DNA of 64,000 bases from Aliiroseovarius sediminilitoris (GTDB lineage Bacteria; Pseudomonadota; Alphaproteobacteria; Rhodobacterales; Rhodobacteraceae). Below are positions 10,335 through 18,987 of this stretch, piece after piece. Position numbers and translations under genes: made by a program. The notes beneath the pieces were generated by a model. It saw only the letters and a program-made list of their open reading frames with translations. It searched no databases and was not told the DNA's origin. Where the stretch lies: contig NZ_FOJB01000001.1 of the NCBI RefSeq assembly GCF_900109955.1, positions 868,001-932,000 on the forward strand, written 5' to 3'. Numbering within the stretch: the first letter of the stretch is position 1; every line of letters begins with the position of its first letter.

Positions 10335-11060
10335 ATGGGAATTCTCGACAAACACGTCGTTCTGGAAAAGAACGCAACACTTCTTCTGGTCGGTAGCCTT
10401 CTGGTTGTCACCGTGGGTGGTATCGTAGAGATCGCACCGCTCTTCTACCTCGAGAACACGATCGAGGACGTGGAGGGCATGCGCCCCTACTCGCCGCTCG
10501 AACTTGAGGGTCGGAACATCTATATCCGCGAAGGCTGCTATGTCTGCCACTCGCAGATGATCCGCCCGATGCGCGACGAAGTAGAGCGTTATGGTAACTA
10601 CTCGCTGGCTGCTGAAAGTCAGTATGACCACCCGTTCCAGTGGGGATCAAAGCGGACCGGGCCTGATCTTGCGCGCGTCGGTGGCCGTTACTCGGACGAA
10701 TGGCATGTGGATCACCTGAAAGATCCACAGTCGGTCGTGCCTGAATCGGTCATGCCGAAATATGCCTTCTTGGCCGATCGTTTGATCGAGCCGACATATA
10801 TCGAGGACCTGATGAGAGCCAATCAGATCGTTGGTGTGCCTTACACCGACGAGCAGATGGAAAACGCCGCAGCCGATTGGCTGGCGCAGGCCGACCCTGA
10901 CAGCGACTACGATGGCCTTCTGGCACGTTATCCGAAGGCGCAAGTGCGCAACTTCGATGGTGCGCCCGGTGTTTCGGAAATGGACGCCCTGATCGCCTAT
11001 ATGCAAATGTTGGGCACGTTGGTCGATTTCTCGACCTTCACGCCTGACCCGAGCCGGTAA
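10335..11060 (+). CDS. ccoO: cbb3-type cytochrome c oxidase subunit II (mono-haem)
   Basis: A 241-residue membrane-anchored c-type cytochrome that passes electrons to CcoN. One N-terminal transmembrane helix (about residues 15-38) precedes the haem motif [11 protein letters not shown]; a distal Met in the ESVMPKY segment is the probable sixth ligand. The ribosome site GGAGGGAAGG lies just before the ATG and the gene begins 14 bases after ccoN. Length and motifs match FixO/CcoO proteins. Confidence 0.97.
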   Translation: MGILDKHVVLEKNATLLLVGSLLVVTVGGIVEIAPLFYLENTIEDVEGMRPYSPLELEGRNIYIREGCYVCHSQMIRPMRDEVERYGNYSLAAESQYDHPFQWGSKRTGPDLARVGGRYSDEWHVDHLKDPQSVVPESVMPKYAFLADRLIEPTYIEDLMRANQIVGVPYTDEQMENAAADWLAQADPDSDYDGLLARYPKAQVRNFDGAPGVSEMDALIAYMQMLGTLVDFSTFTPDPSR

Positions 11061-11069
11061 GGAGCTGGG

Positions 11070-11285
11070 ATGATGGACACCTATTCTGTGCTCCGCCAAT
11101 TCGCTGACAGCTGGGTGCTTTTGGCCATGTTCATCTTTTTCCTTGGTGTTGTTGTCTGGGCGTTTCGTCCAGGCGGCCGCAAGGTTCATCATGATACGGC
11201 CAACATCCCCTTCCGCCACGAAGACAAACCTGCCGGTGACCGGGACACATCCGGGAGCTCAGCTCAAAGGGAGTTGCGGCAATGA
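11070..11285 (+). CDS. ccoQ: cbb3-type oxidase small subunit CcoQ
   Basis: A 71-residue single-span membrane protein (helix about residues 14-32, WVLLAMFIFFLGVVVWAF) followed by a basic then polar tail. CcoQ/FixQ stabilises the cbb3 complex. There are tandem ATGs at 11070 and 11073, and either can be the start. The stop overlaps the ccoP start as ATGA, showing translational coupling. Confidence 0.93.
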   Translation: MMDTYSVLRQFADSWVLLAMFIFFLGVVVWAFRPGGRKVHHDTANIPFRHEDKPAGDRDTSGSSAQRELRQ

Positions 11286-12154
11286 GTAAAAAACCTGTTG
11301 AAAAGAAAGAGGTCGAGACGACCGGCCACGAATGGGACGGTATCCAGGAGTTCAACAACCCACTGCCACGTTGGTGGGTCTGGGTGTTCTATCTGACCAT
11401 CATCTGGGGTGTTTGGTATACCATCGCCTATCCTGCCTGGCCGCTGATCAAAGGGGCCACCGCGGGTTATCTGGGTTATTCTACGCGTGCGGAAGTCGCA
11501 GCCGAAATCGACCGCTTCAAGGCCATGAACAGTGAGTTGGAAACCCAGTTGGCTTCGGTTGACCTGACTACGTTGGAACAAGGCACCGATCTGCACAACT
11601 ATGCAATTCAGTCCGGTCGAGCGACATTCACAACCTTCTGTTCGCAATGTCACGGCTCGGGTGCTGCCGGCAACGTCGGCTATCCCAACCTGTTGGATAA
11701 TGACTGGCTTTGGGGTGGCACGATCGAAGATATTCAACTGACCCTTCAGCACGGCATTCGCTCGGAAGATGACGAAGACACCCGGTATTCCGAGATGCCC
11801 GCCTTCGGTGACGATTATCTGAGCGATGAAGAAATCACGCAGGTGGTCAACTATGTGATGTCGCTGTCGCCCGTTACCAAGCCCGATGCCGATATGGCAC
11901 TGGCGGCGGGTGGGGAAACCTTGTTCGCCGACAACTGTTCCGCTTGCCACAAGGACGACGGCACCGGCGATCGCACCCAAGGGGCACCCAACCTGACGGA
12001 TGCCATCTGGCTGTATGGCGACAGCGAAGAAGCGATTACCGAGGTCGTGGCCACCGGCCCGTTCGGTGTGATGCCTGCCTGGAGCGGCAAGCTGAGTCAA
12101 AGTCAGATCAACGCGGTATCCGCGTATGTTCACCAGTTGGGCGGCGGCGAGTAA
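11282..12154 (+). CDS. ccoP: cbb3-type cytochrome c oxidase subunit III (di-haem)
   Basis: A 290-residue di-haem c-type cytochrome that takes electrons from soluble cytochromes for the oxidase. The N-terminal motif NNPLPRWWVWVFYLTI and one transmembrane helix are typical of CcoP. Two haem-binding motifs are visible, CSQCHGSG near residue 120 and CSACHKDDG near residue 220, each in its own cytochrome c domain. It overlaps ccoQ by four bases and closes the structural operon; three hairpins follow. Confidence 0.97.
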   Translation: MSKKPVEKKEVETTGHEWDGIQEFNNPLPRWWVWVFYLTIIWGVWYTIAYPAWPLIKGATAGYLGYSTRAEVAAEIDRFKAMNSELETQLASVDLTTLEQGTDLHNYAIQSGRATFTTFCSQCHGSGAAGNVGYPNLLDNDWLWGGTIEDIQLTLQHGIRSEDDEDTRYSEMPAFGDDYLSDEEITQVVNYVMSLSPVTKPDADMALAAGGETLFADNCSACHKDDGTGDRTQGAPNLTDAIWLYGDSEEAITEVVATGPFGVMPAWSGKLSQSQINAVSAYVHQLGGGE

Positions 12155-12175
12155 GCCATCGGCCAACTAAAAGTT

Positions 12176-12246
12176 CCGGGGCCTCACTCCCCGGTCAACG
12201 GCACCGACCCCTGATCCTGTTCGCGCGTTTCTCCGGGGTCGGTGCC
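12176..12246. repeat. Two inverted repeats after ccoP
   Basis: The first is CCGGGG (12176-12181) with CCCCGG (12189-12194), loop seven. The second is a perfect 12-bp pair, GGCACCGACCCC (12200-12211) with GGGGTCGGTGCC (12235-12246), loop 23. Neither has a T-run, so they probably protect or process the ccoNOQP 3' end. Confidence 0.75.
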
Positions 12247-12255
12247 ACCTTATCG

Positions 12256-12289
12256 AAAGCCCGGTTGCCTGAAAGCGACCGGGCTTTTT
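12256..12289 (+). terminator. Terminator of ccoNOQP
   Basis: A 10-bp perfect stem AAAGCCCGGT/ACCGGGCTTT around a 12-base loop, then TTTTT. Strong Rho-independent form. Confidence 0.9.
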
Positions 12290-12394
12290 CATGCGTGCGG
12301 GATCGTTTCAAAGGCAACGGGCCGCAGCAGGTTGCATTCTGGGTGCGGCCAATTGACCGGCTGCGACGGGATGGCGCTGTGACATTATGGAAAC

Positions 12395-12408
12395 TTGATA
12401 ATAATCAA
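12395..12408. promoter_or_regulatory. FNR/FnrL box 1 upstream of ccoG
   Basis: TTGATAATAATCAA is a perfect FNR site centred at 12401.5, about 125 bases before the ccoG ATG. Confidence 0.9.
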
Positions 12409-12448
12409 TGACTAATCACATAACCCATGAACGGCCCAGTCAAAATCT

Positions 12449-12462
12449 TTGATCCACATCAA
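12449..12462. promoter_or_regulatory. FNR/FnrL box 2 upstream of ccoG
   Basis: TTGATCCACATCAA is a perfect FNR site centred at 12455.5. With class II spacing, transcription would begin near 12497, a leader of about 30 bases. The centre is 54 bases from box 1. Confidence 0.92.
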
Positions 12463-12526
12463 GGCTGCAATGTAGAATAGTTCTTAGTTCCAAGATCAAC
12501 CCGAAAATCAGGATTGGAATCCGTCC

Positions 12527-13939
12527 ATGTCTGACGCCCCCGAACAGCTTTACGCCCCGCGCGAGCCAATTTTCCCAAAGCGGGTGAAGGGCGCGTTTCG
12601 CAGTTTGAAATGGTGGATCATGGGGATCACACTGGGTATCTATTATCTGACGCCATGGATACGTTGGGACCGTGGGCCGAACCTGCCTGATCAGGCGGTA
12701 TTGGTGGATATGGCCAACCGCCGGTTCTATTTCTTCTGGATCGAGATTTGGCCGCACGAGTTCTATTTCATCGCGGGCCTTTTGATCATGGCAGGGCTTG
12801 GGTTGTTCCTGTTCACGTCAGCCGCCGGGCGTGTCTGGTGCGGCTACGCCTGTCCGCAAACGGTATGGACCGATCTGTTCATCCTTGTTGAACGCTGGGT
12901 CGAAGGCGATCGCAACGCACGCCTGCGCCTGCATCGTCAGAACTGGAACGCCGAGAAAATTCGCAAACGTCTGATCAAGTTCACGCTCTGGATCATGATC
13001 GCGGTCGCGACCGGCGGGGCATGGGTGTTCTATTTCGCGGACGCGCCGACGCTTTTGGTCGATCTGGTCTCTGGGAATGCACATCCGTTGGCCTATTCCA
13101 CGGTGCTGGTGCTGACCCTGACCACGTTTGTTTTTGGCGGTATCGCACGCGAGCAGATTTGCATCTATGCTTGCCCCTGGCCGCGCATTCAGGCGGCGAT
13201 GATGGACGAGGATACGATCACGATTGCCTATCGCGACTGGCGCGGTGAGCCGCGCGGGAAGGGCAAGGATCGCGAAGATCTGGGCGACTGTATTGATTGC
13301 TATGCCTGCGTGAACGTCTGCCCGATGGGCATCGACATCCGCGATGGGCAGCAGATGGAGTGCATCACTTGCGGCCTGTGCATCGATGCTTGTGACGAGA
13401 TGATGGATAAAGTGGGCAAACCACGCGGCCTGATCGACTATCTGGCCCTGAAAGACGAGGCTTATGAACGTGCCGGGAACGAGAAAATCCCGGTTATCAA
13501 ACACCTGCTGCGCCCGCGCACGATCCTTTACACCTCGCTTTGGGCACTGGTCGGCATCGCCCTGACCGTGGCGTTGTTCGTTCGCCCGAAAGTGGACGTG
13601 ACGGTGCGCCCGGTCCGCAATCCGACGTATGTCACGCTGTCCGACGGGGCGATCCGCAACACCTATGACGTGGGTGTGCGCAACCGGCATGGCGAAGAAT
13701 GGCCATACTACTTCTCGCTTGCCGATGGCAATGATATGGTGATCGAGTTGGAAGGTAGCGACAAACTGGTTCTGGTTGCACCTCCCGACACCGAAGCGAA
13801 ACAACGGGTCTATGTGGTTGCACCTCCGGGGTCCGAAGCGGCACGCACGGCGCGCACCGAATTGCGCCTTTGGATTGTCGATGGCATCACCGGGGACCGC
13901 GTGTCTGTGGACACAGTATTCAACGGCAGGGGGCGCTAG
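12527..13939 (+). CDS. ccoG: cbb3 oxidase assembly protein CcoG (FixG/RdxA family)
   Basis: A 470-residue polyferredoxin of the inner membrane that acts in cbb3 maturation; the family is described as a Cu(II) reductase supplying copper for the oxidase. About five hydrophobic segments are seen. Two 4Fe-4S motifs, CIDCYACVNVCP and CITCGLCIDAC, sit in the central loop, and extra Cys pairs occur in VWCGYACP and IYACPW. An immunoglobulin-like C-terminal domain follows the last span. It starts a second operon, ccoGHIS, under two FNR boxes. Confidence 0.96.
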   Translation: MSDAPEQLYAPREPIFPKRVKGAFRSLKWWIMGITLGIYYLTPWIRWDRGPNLPDQAVLVDMANRRFYFFWIEIWPHEFYFIAGLLIMAGLGLFLFTSAAGRVWCGYACPQTVWTDLFILVERWVEGDRNARLRLHRQNWNAEKIRKRLIKFTLWIMIAVATGGAWVFYFADAPTLLVDLVSGNAHPLAYSTVLVLTLTTFVFGGIAREQICIYACPWPRIQAAMMDEDTITIAYRDWRGEPRGKGKDREDLGDCIDCYACVNVCPMGIDIRDGQQMECITCGLCIDACDEMMDKVGKPRGLIDYLALKDEAYERAGNEKIPVIKHLLRPRTILYTSLWALVGIALTVALFVRPKVDVTVRPVRNPTYVTLSDGAIRNTYDVGVRNRHGEEWPYYFSLADGNDMVIELEGSDKLVLVAPPDTEAKQRVYVVAPPGSEAARTARTELRLWIVDGITGDRVSVDTVFNGRGR

Positions 13940-13942
13940 GCG

Positions 13943-14428
13943 ATGGCCAATCCAAAGGACAAGAAAGAGTTCGAACTGACCGGCAAGCATGTTCTGGCCA
14001 TTGTGGTCTCGGCCTTTGCTGTGATCATTGGTGTGAACCTCTTCATGGCATACTCGGCCATTGACACCTTTCCGGGGCTGGAGACCAAGAACTCTTACGT
14101 CGCCAGCCAGAAATTTGATGTTCAGAAAGCGGCCCAAGAGGCCTTGGGCTGGAACGTGTCAGCCGAAATGGACGGAGAGGTTCTTGTGTTGGATATCAAG
14201 GATCGGGCAGGTGACGCTGTCACGGTCAAGTCCGTCTATGGTCTTTTGGGGCGCGCGACGCACGTAAAAGAGGATCGGGAACCAACCTTCGATCAAGGGT
14301 CAAGCGGCGCCTATCTGGCGCAGGTTGGTAAGCTGGGCGAGGGCAACTGGAACCTGCGCCTGAACGTCATTGCCGAAGACGGCACCAGCTTTCAACGTCG
14401 CATTCCGATCTTTGTCTCGGCCAGATAG
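13943..14428 (+). CDS. ccoH: cbb3 oxidase assembly protein CcoH (FixH)
   Basis: A 161-residue FixH-family protein with a single N-terminal transmembrane segment (about residues 14-36) and a periplasmic beta-rich domain. CcoH associates with CcoN/CcoO during cbb3 assembly. It begins three bases after the ccoG stop and is followed 31 bases later by ccoI. The function is assigned from family and gene order; there is no catalytic motif. Confidence 0.92.
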   Translation: MANPKDKKEFELTGKHVLAIVVSAFAVIIGVNLFMAYSAIDTFPGLETKNSYVASQKFDVQKAAQEALGWNVSAEMDGEVLVLDIKDRAGDAVTVKSVYGLLGRATHVKEDREPTFDQGSSGAYLAQVGKLGEGNWNLRLNVIAEDGTSFQRRIPIFVSAR

Positions 14429-14459
14429 GCCCGACTGACTGCGGACAAGGAACTCACCC

Positions 14460-16655
14460 ATGGCCACACCGATCTCTGCCTGCCCAGCCTGCGCTGCGGC
14501 CCCGCTTGCGGAAGAACAAGCAAGTGAAGGCTATCGCGGCAACGGGAACGAGGCGCAGCGCGTCATGTTGTCTTTGCCACAAATCTATTGTGCAGCCTGT
14601 ATTGCCGGAGTCGAACGCGGCCTTGTCGCGCAGCCGGGTGTGCGCGCGGCCCGTGTGAACCTGACGCTGAAGCGCGCCACAGTCGATGTCGATTCGGGCG
14701 TTGAGGCGCAGTCGCTGGCGGATTATCTGACCGGGATCGGGTTCGAAGCCTATGAACTGGATCCGGGACAATTGACCTCGACCGCGACAGACAAGCAGGG
14801 CAAGGACTTGCTGATGCGGCTGGGTGTGGCGGGTTTTGCCATGATGAACGTCATGCTGCTGAGCGTTGCTGTCTGGTCTGGGGCCACCGACGCCACCCGT
14901 GACCTGTTCCACTGGATCAGCGCGGCCATCGCGATTCCGACCATCGGTTTTTCCAGCCAGGTCTTTTTTCGTTCGGCGTGGTCGGCGTTGAGGGTGGGGC
15001 GTCTGAACATGGACGTGCCGATCTCGCTGGCGATCCTGTTGGCGCTGGGCATGTCTCTGTATGAGACAATGCATTCGGGCGAGCACGCTTATTTCGATGC
15101 CGCCCTGTCGCTGACCTTCTTTCTGTTGGCGGGCCGGTATCTGGATTATCGCACCCGTGCGGTTGCACGATCAGCGGCGGAAGAACTGGCCGCCCTTGAA
15201 GTGCCACGTGCCGCCCGCGTGGCTGAGGGGCAGGCGGATGAGCAGGTGGCCGTGTCCGATCTGACACCCGGCGACATCGTGCGCGTGGTGCCCGGCGCCC
15301 GCGTGCCGGTGGATGGGATCGTCGTGACAGGAGAAAGCGAGCTGGACCGTTCTTTGTTGACCGGGGAAAGCCTGCCGGTTGCAGCCGCGCCTGAAACCAT
15401 CGTCTCGGCGGGCGAGGTGAACCTGACCGGCCCCCTGACCGTGCGCGTGACAGCGGCCGGGCGTGACAGCTCTTTGCACCGGATGGCCGATCTGGTGGCC
15501 ATCGCGGAAACCGCGCGCAACAAATATACGTCGCTCGCAGACAAGGCGGCGGCGGTCTATGCGCCCGTCGTGCACCTGCTGGCCTTTGCGGCGTTCCTGT
15601 TCTGGTTCTGGTATTCCGGTGACTGGCGCATGGCGATGAACATTGCAGTGGCGACCCTGATCATCACCTGCCCCTGCGCGTTGGGCCTTGCCGTGCCGGC
15701 CGTGACCACAGCGGCGTCGGGACGTCTGTTCAAGCAAGGCATGCTGCTGAAATCCGCCACTGCAATGGAACGACTGGCCGAAGTCGATCACGTGGTGTTC
15801 GACAAGACCGGCACATTGACCGAGGGCAAGCCTGCATTGGGCGATCTGTCCCGCCACAAGTCCTGCGATCTGGAAATCGCTTTGGCGCTTGCCGAAGGGT
15901 CCAGCCACCCCTTGGCGCAATCTCTGGTGCAGGCGGTGCGTGCTGCGGGTGTGCAACCCGCCCAGGTGACAGCGATGCAAGAAGTGCCCGGTCGTGGTGT
16001 CGAAGGCAATTGGCAGGGTAAAATCGTGCGTCTGGGCCGTGCGGAATGGCTGGGTGCCAACGCGGTTGGGCAGACGGCAACCTATCTGTCCGTCTCGGGC
16101 GCGCATCCGGTCGCCTTCACCTTTACCGACGCGTTACGACCGGGGGTGGCTGACGCCATCACCGCCCTGAAAGCCAAGGGGATGGGTATCACACTGATTT
16201 CCGGTGACGTGCCTGCTGCCGTTGCCGATATCGCGGGCCGCGTAGGCATCGCAGACTGGAAAGCCGACACATTGCCTGAAGACAAGGCAGAATATGTCGC
16301 GCGTCTGGGTAAGGCGGGCAAGAAGGTCCTGATGGTTGGCGACGGGTTGAATGATACCGCTGCACTGGCAGCTGCCCATGTCTCGATCTCGCCAGCCTCG
16401 GCGTTGGAAGCGGCGCGCGTGGTGTCGGATATTGTTCTGTTGGGCAAATCGATGGAACCGCTGTCCAGCGCGATCGACATGTCAAAAGCCGCAACGCGCC
16501 GGATCAAGGAAAACTTTGCCATCGCGGCGGGTTACAACGCCATTGCGATCCCGATTGCCCTGATCGGGCTGGCAACCCCATTGGCGGCGGCGCTTGCCAT
16601 GTCAACCTCGTCCGTGACAGTGTCATTGAACGCCCTGCGGCTGAAGAAAGGCTGA
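14460..16655 (+). CDS. ccoI: Copper-exporting P1B-type ATPase CcoI (FixI)
   Basis: A 731-residue heavy-metal ATPase that exports copper to the periplasm for cbb3 assembly. In order: a Cys-rich N-terminus (CPAC at 8-11), an HMA domain with IYCAAC (Cys44, Cys47), the actuator TGES, the transmembrane CPC (Cys404-Cys406), the phosphorylation site DKTGT (Asp448), and the hinge GDGLNDTAAL. The extra N-terminal CPAC pair is typical of FixI-type pumps. It sits third in ccoGHIS and is followed directly by ccoS. Confidence 0.97.
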   Translation: MATPISACPACAAAPLAEEQASEGYRGNGNEAQRVMLSLPQIYCAACIAGVERGLVAQPGVRAARVNLTLKRATVDVDSGVEAQSLADYLTGIGFEAYELDPGQLTSTATDKQGKDLLMRLGVAGFAMMNVMLLSVAVWSGATDATRDLFHWISAAIAIPTIGFSSQVFFRSAWSALRVGRLNMDVPISLAILLALGMSLYETMHSGEHAYFDAALSLTFFLLAGRYLDYRTRAVARSAAEELAALEVPRAARVAEGQADEQVAVSDLTPGDIVRVVPGARVPVDGIVVTGESELDRSLLTGESLPVAAAPETIVSAGEVNLTGPLTVRVTAAGRDSSLHRMADLVAIAETARNKYTSLADKAAAVYAPVVHLLAFAAFLFWFWYSGDWRMAMNIAVATLIITCPCALGLAVPAVTTAASGRLFKQGMLLKSATAMERLAEVDHVVFDKTGTLTEGKPALGDLSRHKSCDLEIALALAEGSSHPLAQSLVQAVRAAGVQPAQVTAMQEVPGRGVEGNWQGKIVRLGRAEWLGANAVGQTATYLSVSGAHPVAFTFTDALRPGVADAITALKAKGMGITLISGDVPAAVADIAGRVGIADWKADTLPEDKAEYVARLGKAGKKVLMVGDGLNDTAALAAAHVSISPASALEAARVVSDIVLLGKSMEPLSSAIDMSKAATRRIKENFAIAAGYNAIAIPIALIGLATPLAAALAMSTSSVTVSLNALRLKKG

Positions 16656-16658
16656 TCG

Positions 16659-16820
16659 ATGAACGTGCTGGTCTACCTTATCCCTGTCTCGCTTCTGTTG
16701 GGCGGGCTGGGGCTGGCTGCGTTTTTCTGGACGTTGAAAAGCGAGCAGTATGAAGACCCGGACGGCGACAGCCACCGCATTCTAAGCGACCGTTGGGATG
16801 ACGCACCGCCCGAGGATTAA
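16659..16820 (+). CDS. ccoS: cbb3 oxidase maturation protein CcoS
   Basis: A 53-residue protein with one transmembrane helix (about residues 4-24, YLIPVSLLLGGLGLAAFFW) followed by the CcoS signature KSEQYEDPDGDS and an acidic tail. CcoS is needed for cofactor insertion in cbb3 oxidase. The ATG comes three bases after the ccoI stop, in the expected last position of ccoGHIS. Confidence 0.95.
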   Translation: MNVLVYLIPVSLLLGGLGLAAFFWTLKSEQYEDPDGDSHRILSDRWDDAPPED

Positions 16821-16827
16821 GGGCGGT

Positions 16828-17430
16828 TCATACCATTCCGCGATCCCGCGCGATCATTGCTGCATGGGTGCGATTTCGAGCACCGAGTTTTCGGATTACC
16901 GACCGCATATGCATTTTCACCGTCACTTCCTGAATGCCGAATGTATGCGCGATTTCCTTGTTCTGCTGACCGTCACATAAAAGCGCCAATATTTGCTCTT
17001 CGCGCCGCGACAACAGGTTTTCTTTGTCGGGTTTCAACATGCTACCCTGTGGCAGGACGATCAGATCATTGTGTCCTTTGGCCAAACTCAGGGCCGCTTT
17101 CAGGTCTGCATTCGACAAAAAGGCCGGGATGCAGGCGGTCACACCAAGGCGCAATGCCTGCCGTGCAATGGTCAGGGATGGCGTGTGCATCAACAGGACC
17201 ACCCTCGCATTTGCGCGGGCTTTGATCAGACGGGTAATTGCTTTCAACCCGCCAAGACCCGGCGTGCCAAAATCCACTGCCAGGACTTGCAGGTCAGTGA
17301 TGCGAGGCAGCAGCGTTTCGGCCTCTTGTATCGTCGTGCAGACGCGCAACGGGACGTCACCGCCCAGTTTCAAAACAGATGTGAACCTGCGCTGGATGGC
17401 AAGGTCCTCTGTCACCAACAGGATTGTCAC
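16828..17430 (-). CDS. LuxR-type response regulator with atypical receiver domain
   Basis: A 200-residue protein with an N-terminal receiver-like domain (1-115) and a C-terminal LuxR helix-turn-helix (about 138-195; LSRREEQILALLCDGQQNKEIA and EVTVKMHMRSVIRKLGARNR). The phospho-acceptor Asp53 is present, but the conserved Lys after beta-5 is Ala (IPAF, residue 103) and the switch Thr/Ser position is Met or His, so classical phosphoryl signalling is doubtful. No histidine kinase gene is adjacent. It ends seven bases from ccoS on the opposite strand. About 200 bases upstream, to tesA, hold no gene. Confidence 0.85.
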   Translation of the reverse strand: MTILLVTEDLAIQRRFTSVLKLGGDVPLRVCTTIQEAETLLPRITDLQVLAVDFGTPGLGGLKAITRLIKARANARVVLLMHTPSLTIARQALRLGVTACIPAFLSNADLKAALSLAKGHNDLIVLPQGSMLKPDKENLLSRREEQILALLCDGQQNKEIAHTFGIQEVTVKMHMRSVIRKLGARNRTHAAMIARDRGMV

Positions 17431-17637
17431 AGCGGCGCTCCGCTTCGCGATTTGTGGCCGTCATGGCCACGACCGGTTTTGGCGCGCAACATTCGCACAG
17501 CGAACGGGTGACGAACAGGTGTCACTAGGGATAGGTTTTCGGGCCAAAACCTGTCTGAAAGTGAGGTCTTGCAGACAGCACCGCGCAATGTGCAACAGAT
17601 CGCGGCTGTGTTGACAGTTGGTCAGGACGCCATGAGA

Positions 17638-18294
17638 CTAGGGCAGAATGTCCAAAACCACCGGTCCCAACGCGTCAACGATCAAGGAAACACCTTGGGC
17701 GGTTGGGTGTAACCCATCCTCTTGCAAATATTGAAGCGCGCCATTTGCGGACCCGGCGGCATCGGTCAGACCGGCCAGAAAACTGGGGTACAGCGGAATA
17801 TCATGTTCCTGCGCCAGCCGCTTGAACACCTGTTCGAACTCGGTTTTATACTCCGCGCCGAAATTGGCCGGACCGGGCATGCCGATCAGCAAGCAGGGCA
17901 GATCGCGCGCCGACAGCTCGGACAGGATGGCATCGAGATTGGCATAAGTCGTCTGTGGATCGGTCCCCCGCAGCATGTCATTGGCCCCCAACGCCACCAG
18001 AACCACGTCGATGTCGTCCGTCAAAACCCATCCCAGCCGCGCCGCGCCGCCTGCCGTGGTGTCGCCGGAAACGCCACCGTTTATGATGGTCGCGTCTGCG
18101 CCACGATCGTTCAGCCATGCCTCAAGCTGGGGCACGAACCCGTCTTGCTGGGGCAACCCATATCCGGCGGTCAGACTGTCACCAAACGCAAGGATCGTGA
18201 CATCACTGGCGCGCGCCGTCCCCGACAGCAACACGATTGCGGCCAAGCACTTGAGAAACCGGGTCAAAACCCCATATCCACGTGATATCACCAT
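17638..18294 (-). CDS. tesA: Periplasmic GDSL/SGNH arylesterase (TesA family)
   Basis: A 218-residue SGNH hydrolase; E. coli TesA is a lysophospholipase/thioesterase in the periplasm. The start MVISRGYGVLTRFLK gives a signal peptide cleaved near ARA (residue 29). Block I FGDSLTAGYG holds Ser40, GANDMLRG gives the oxyanion Asn, and DGLHPTAQG supplies the Asp/His pair. It is divergent from the ABC transporter at 18319 with 24 bases between the starts, the same arrangement as tesA-ybbA-ybbP in E. coli. Confidence 0.93.
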   Translation of the reverse strand: MVISRGYGVLTRFLKCLAAIVLLSGTARASDVTILAFGDSLTAGYGLPQQDGFVPQLEAWLNDRGADATIINGGVSGDTTAGGAARLGWVLTDDIDVVLVALGANDMLRGTDPQTTYANLDAILSELSARDLPCLLIGMPGPANFGAEYKTEFEQVFKRLAQEHDIPLYPSFLAGLTDAAGSANGALQYLQEDGLHPTAQGVSLIVDALGPVVLDILP

Positions 18295-18318
18295 GTTTTG
18301 CCCCTTACAGGATTTCCA

Positions 18319-18987
18319 ATGCCAGAGCCGATCATTTCCCTGACCGACGCCCGCCTTACGCTTGGCCATAATGCCGGACGGACCGAGATCCTCAAGGGCA
18401 TAGACATGTCTGTTACCGCGGGCGAGACATTGGGGCTGACGGGTCCGTCGGGGTCGGGCAAATCATCTCTCCTTATGGTGCTGGGCGGGTTGGAGCAGGC
18501 CAGCGGCGGCGGGGTAAACGTTCTGGGTCAGAATCTGAGTGCGATGGGCGAGGACGATCTTGCCCGGTTCCGCAGAGATCATATGGGGGTGGTGTTCCAA
18601 TCTTTCCACCTGATCCCGACAATGACCGCGCTGGAAAACGTGGCGACCCCATTGGAACTGGCCGGTGCGCCGGACGCGTTTGAGCGCGCAACGGAAGAAT
18701 TGAACGCGGTTGGATTGTCTCACCGGCTGGACCACTACCCAAGCCAGATGTCTGGTGGCGAACAGCAGCGTGTGGCACTGGCCCGCGCTGCCGCCCCGCG
18801 CCCCCAAATCCTGTTGGCGGACGAGCCAACAGGAAACCTGGACGGAAAAACCGGCGCGGCGATCATGGATCTGTTGTTTGGCCTGCGGGATCGCCATGGT
18901 GCGACGCTGATCCTGGTGACACATGCGCCAGAGCTTGCCGAACGCTGTGACCGCATCCTTCAGATACAAGACGGGGTGCTTGTATGA
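18319..18987 (+). CDS. ABC transporter ATP-binding protein (LolD/YbbA-like)
   Basis: A 222-residue ATPase of the MacB/LolD class. Walker A GPSGSGKSS, signature MSGGEQQRVALARA and Walker B ILLADEPTGNLD are intact. The start MPEPIISLTD has AGGA seven bases upstream. Its stop overlaps the permease start (ATGATG), so the two are coupled. By gene order with tesA this is the YbbA/YbbP pair; the substrate is unknown, but the class handles lipids or hydrophobic molecules leaving the inner membrane. Confidence 0.9.
   Translation: MPEPIISLTDARLTLGHNAGRTEILKGIDMSVTAGETLGLTGPSGSGKSSLLMVLGGLEQASGGGVNVLGQNLSAMGEDDLARFRRDHMGVVFQSFHLIPTMTALENVATPLELAGAPDAFERATEELNAVGLSHRLDHYPSQMSGGEQQRVALARAAAPRPQILLADEPTGNLDGKTGAAIMDLLFGLRDRHGATLILVTHAPELAERCDRILQIQDGVLV

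Larger units (their letters stand above)
12155..12526. other. Intergenic region between ccoP and ccoG (372 bases)
   Basis: No gene is seen on either strand. The left half holds three successive inverted repeats ending in a classic terminator. The right half is AT-richer and holds two perfect FNR boxes 54 bases apart, then a possible -10 TAGAAT at 12473-12478. The individual elements are listed separately. Confidence 0.8.
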
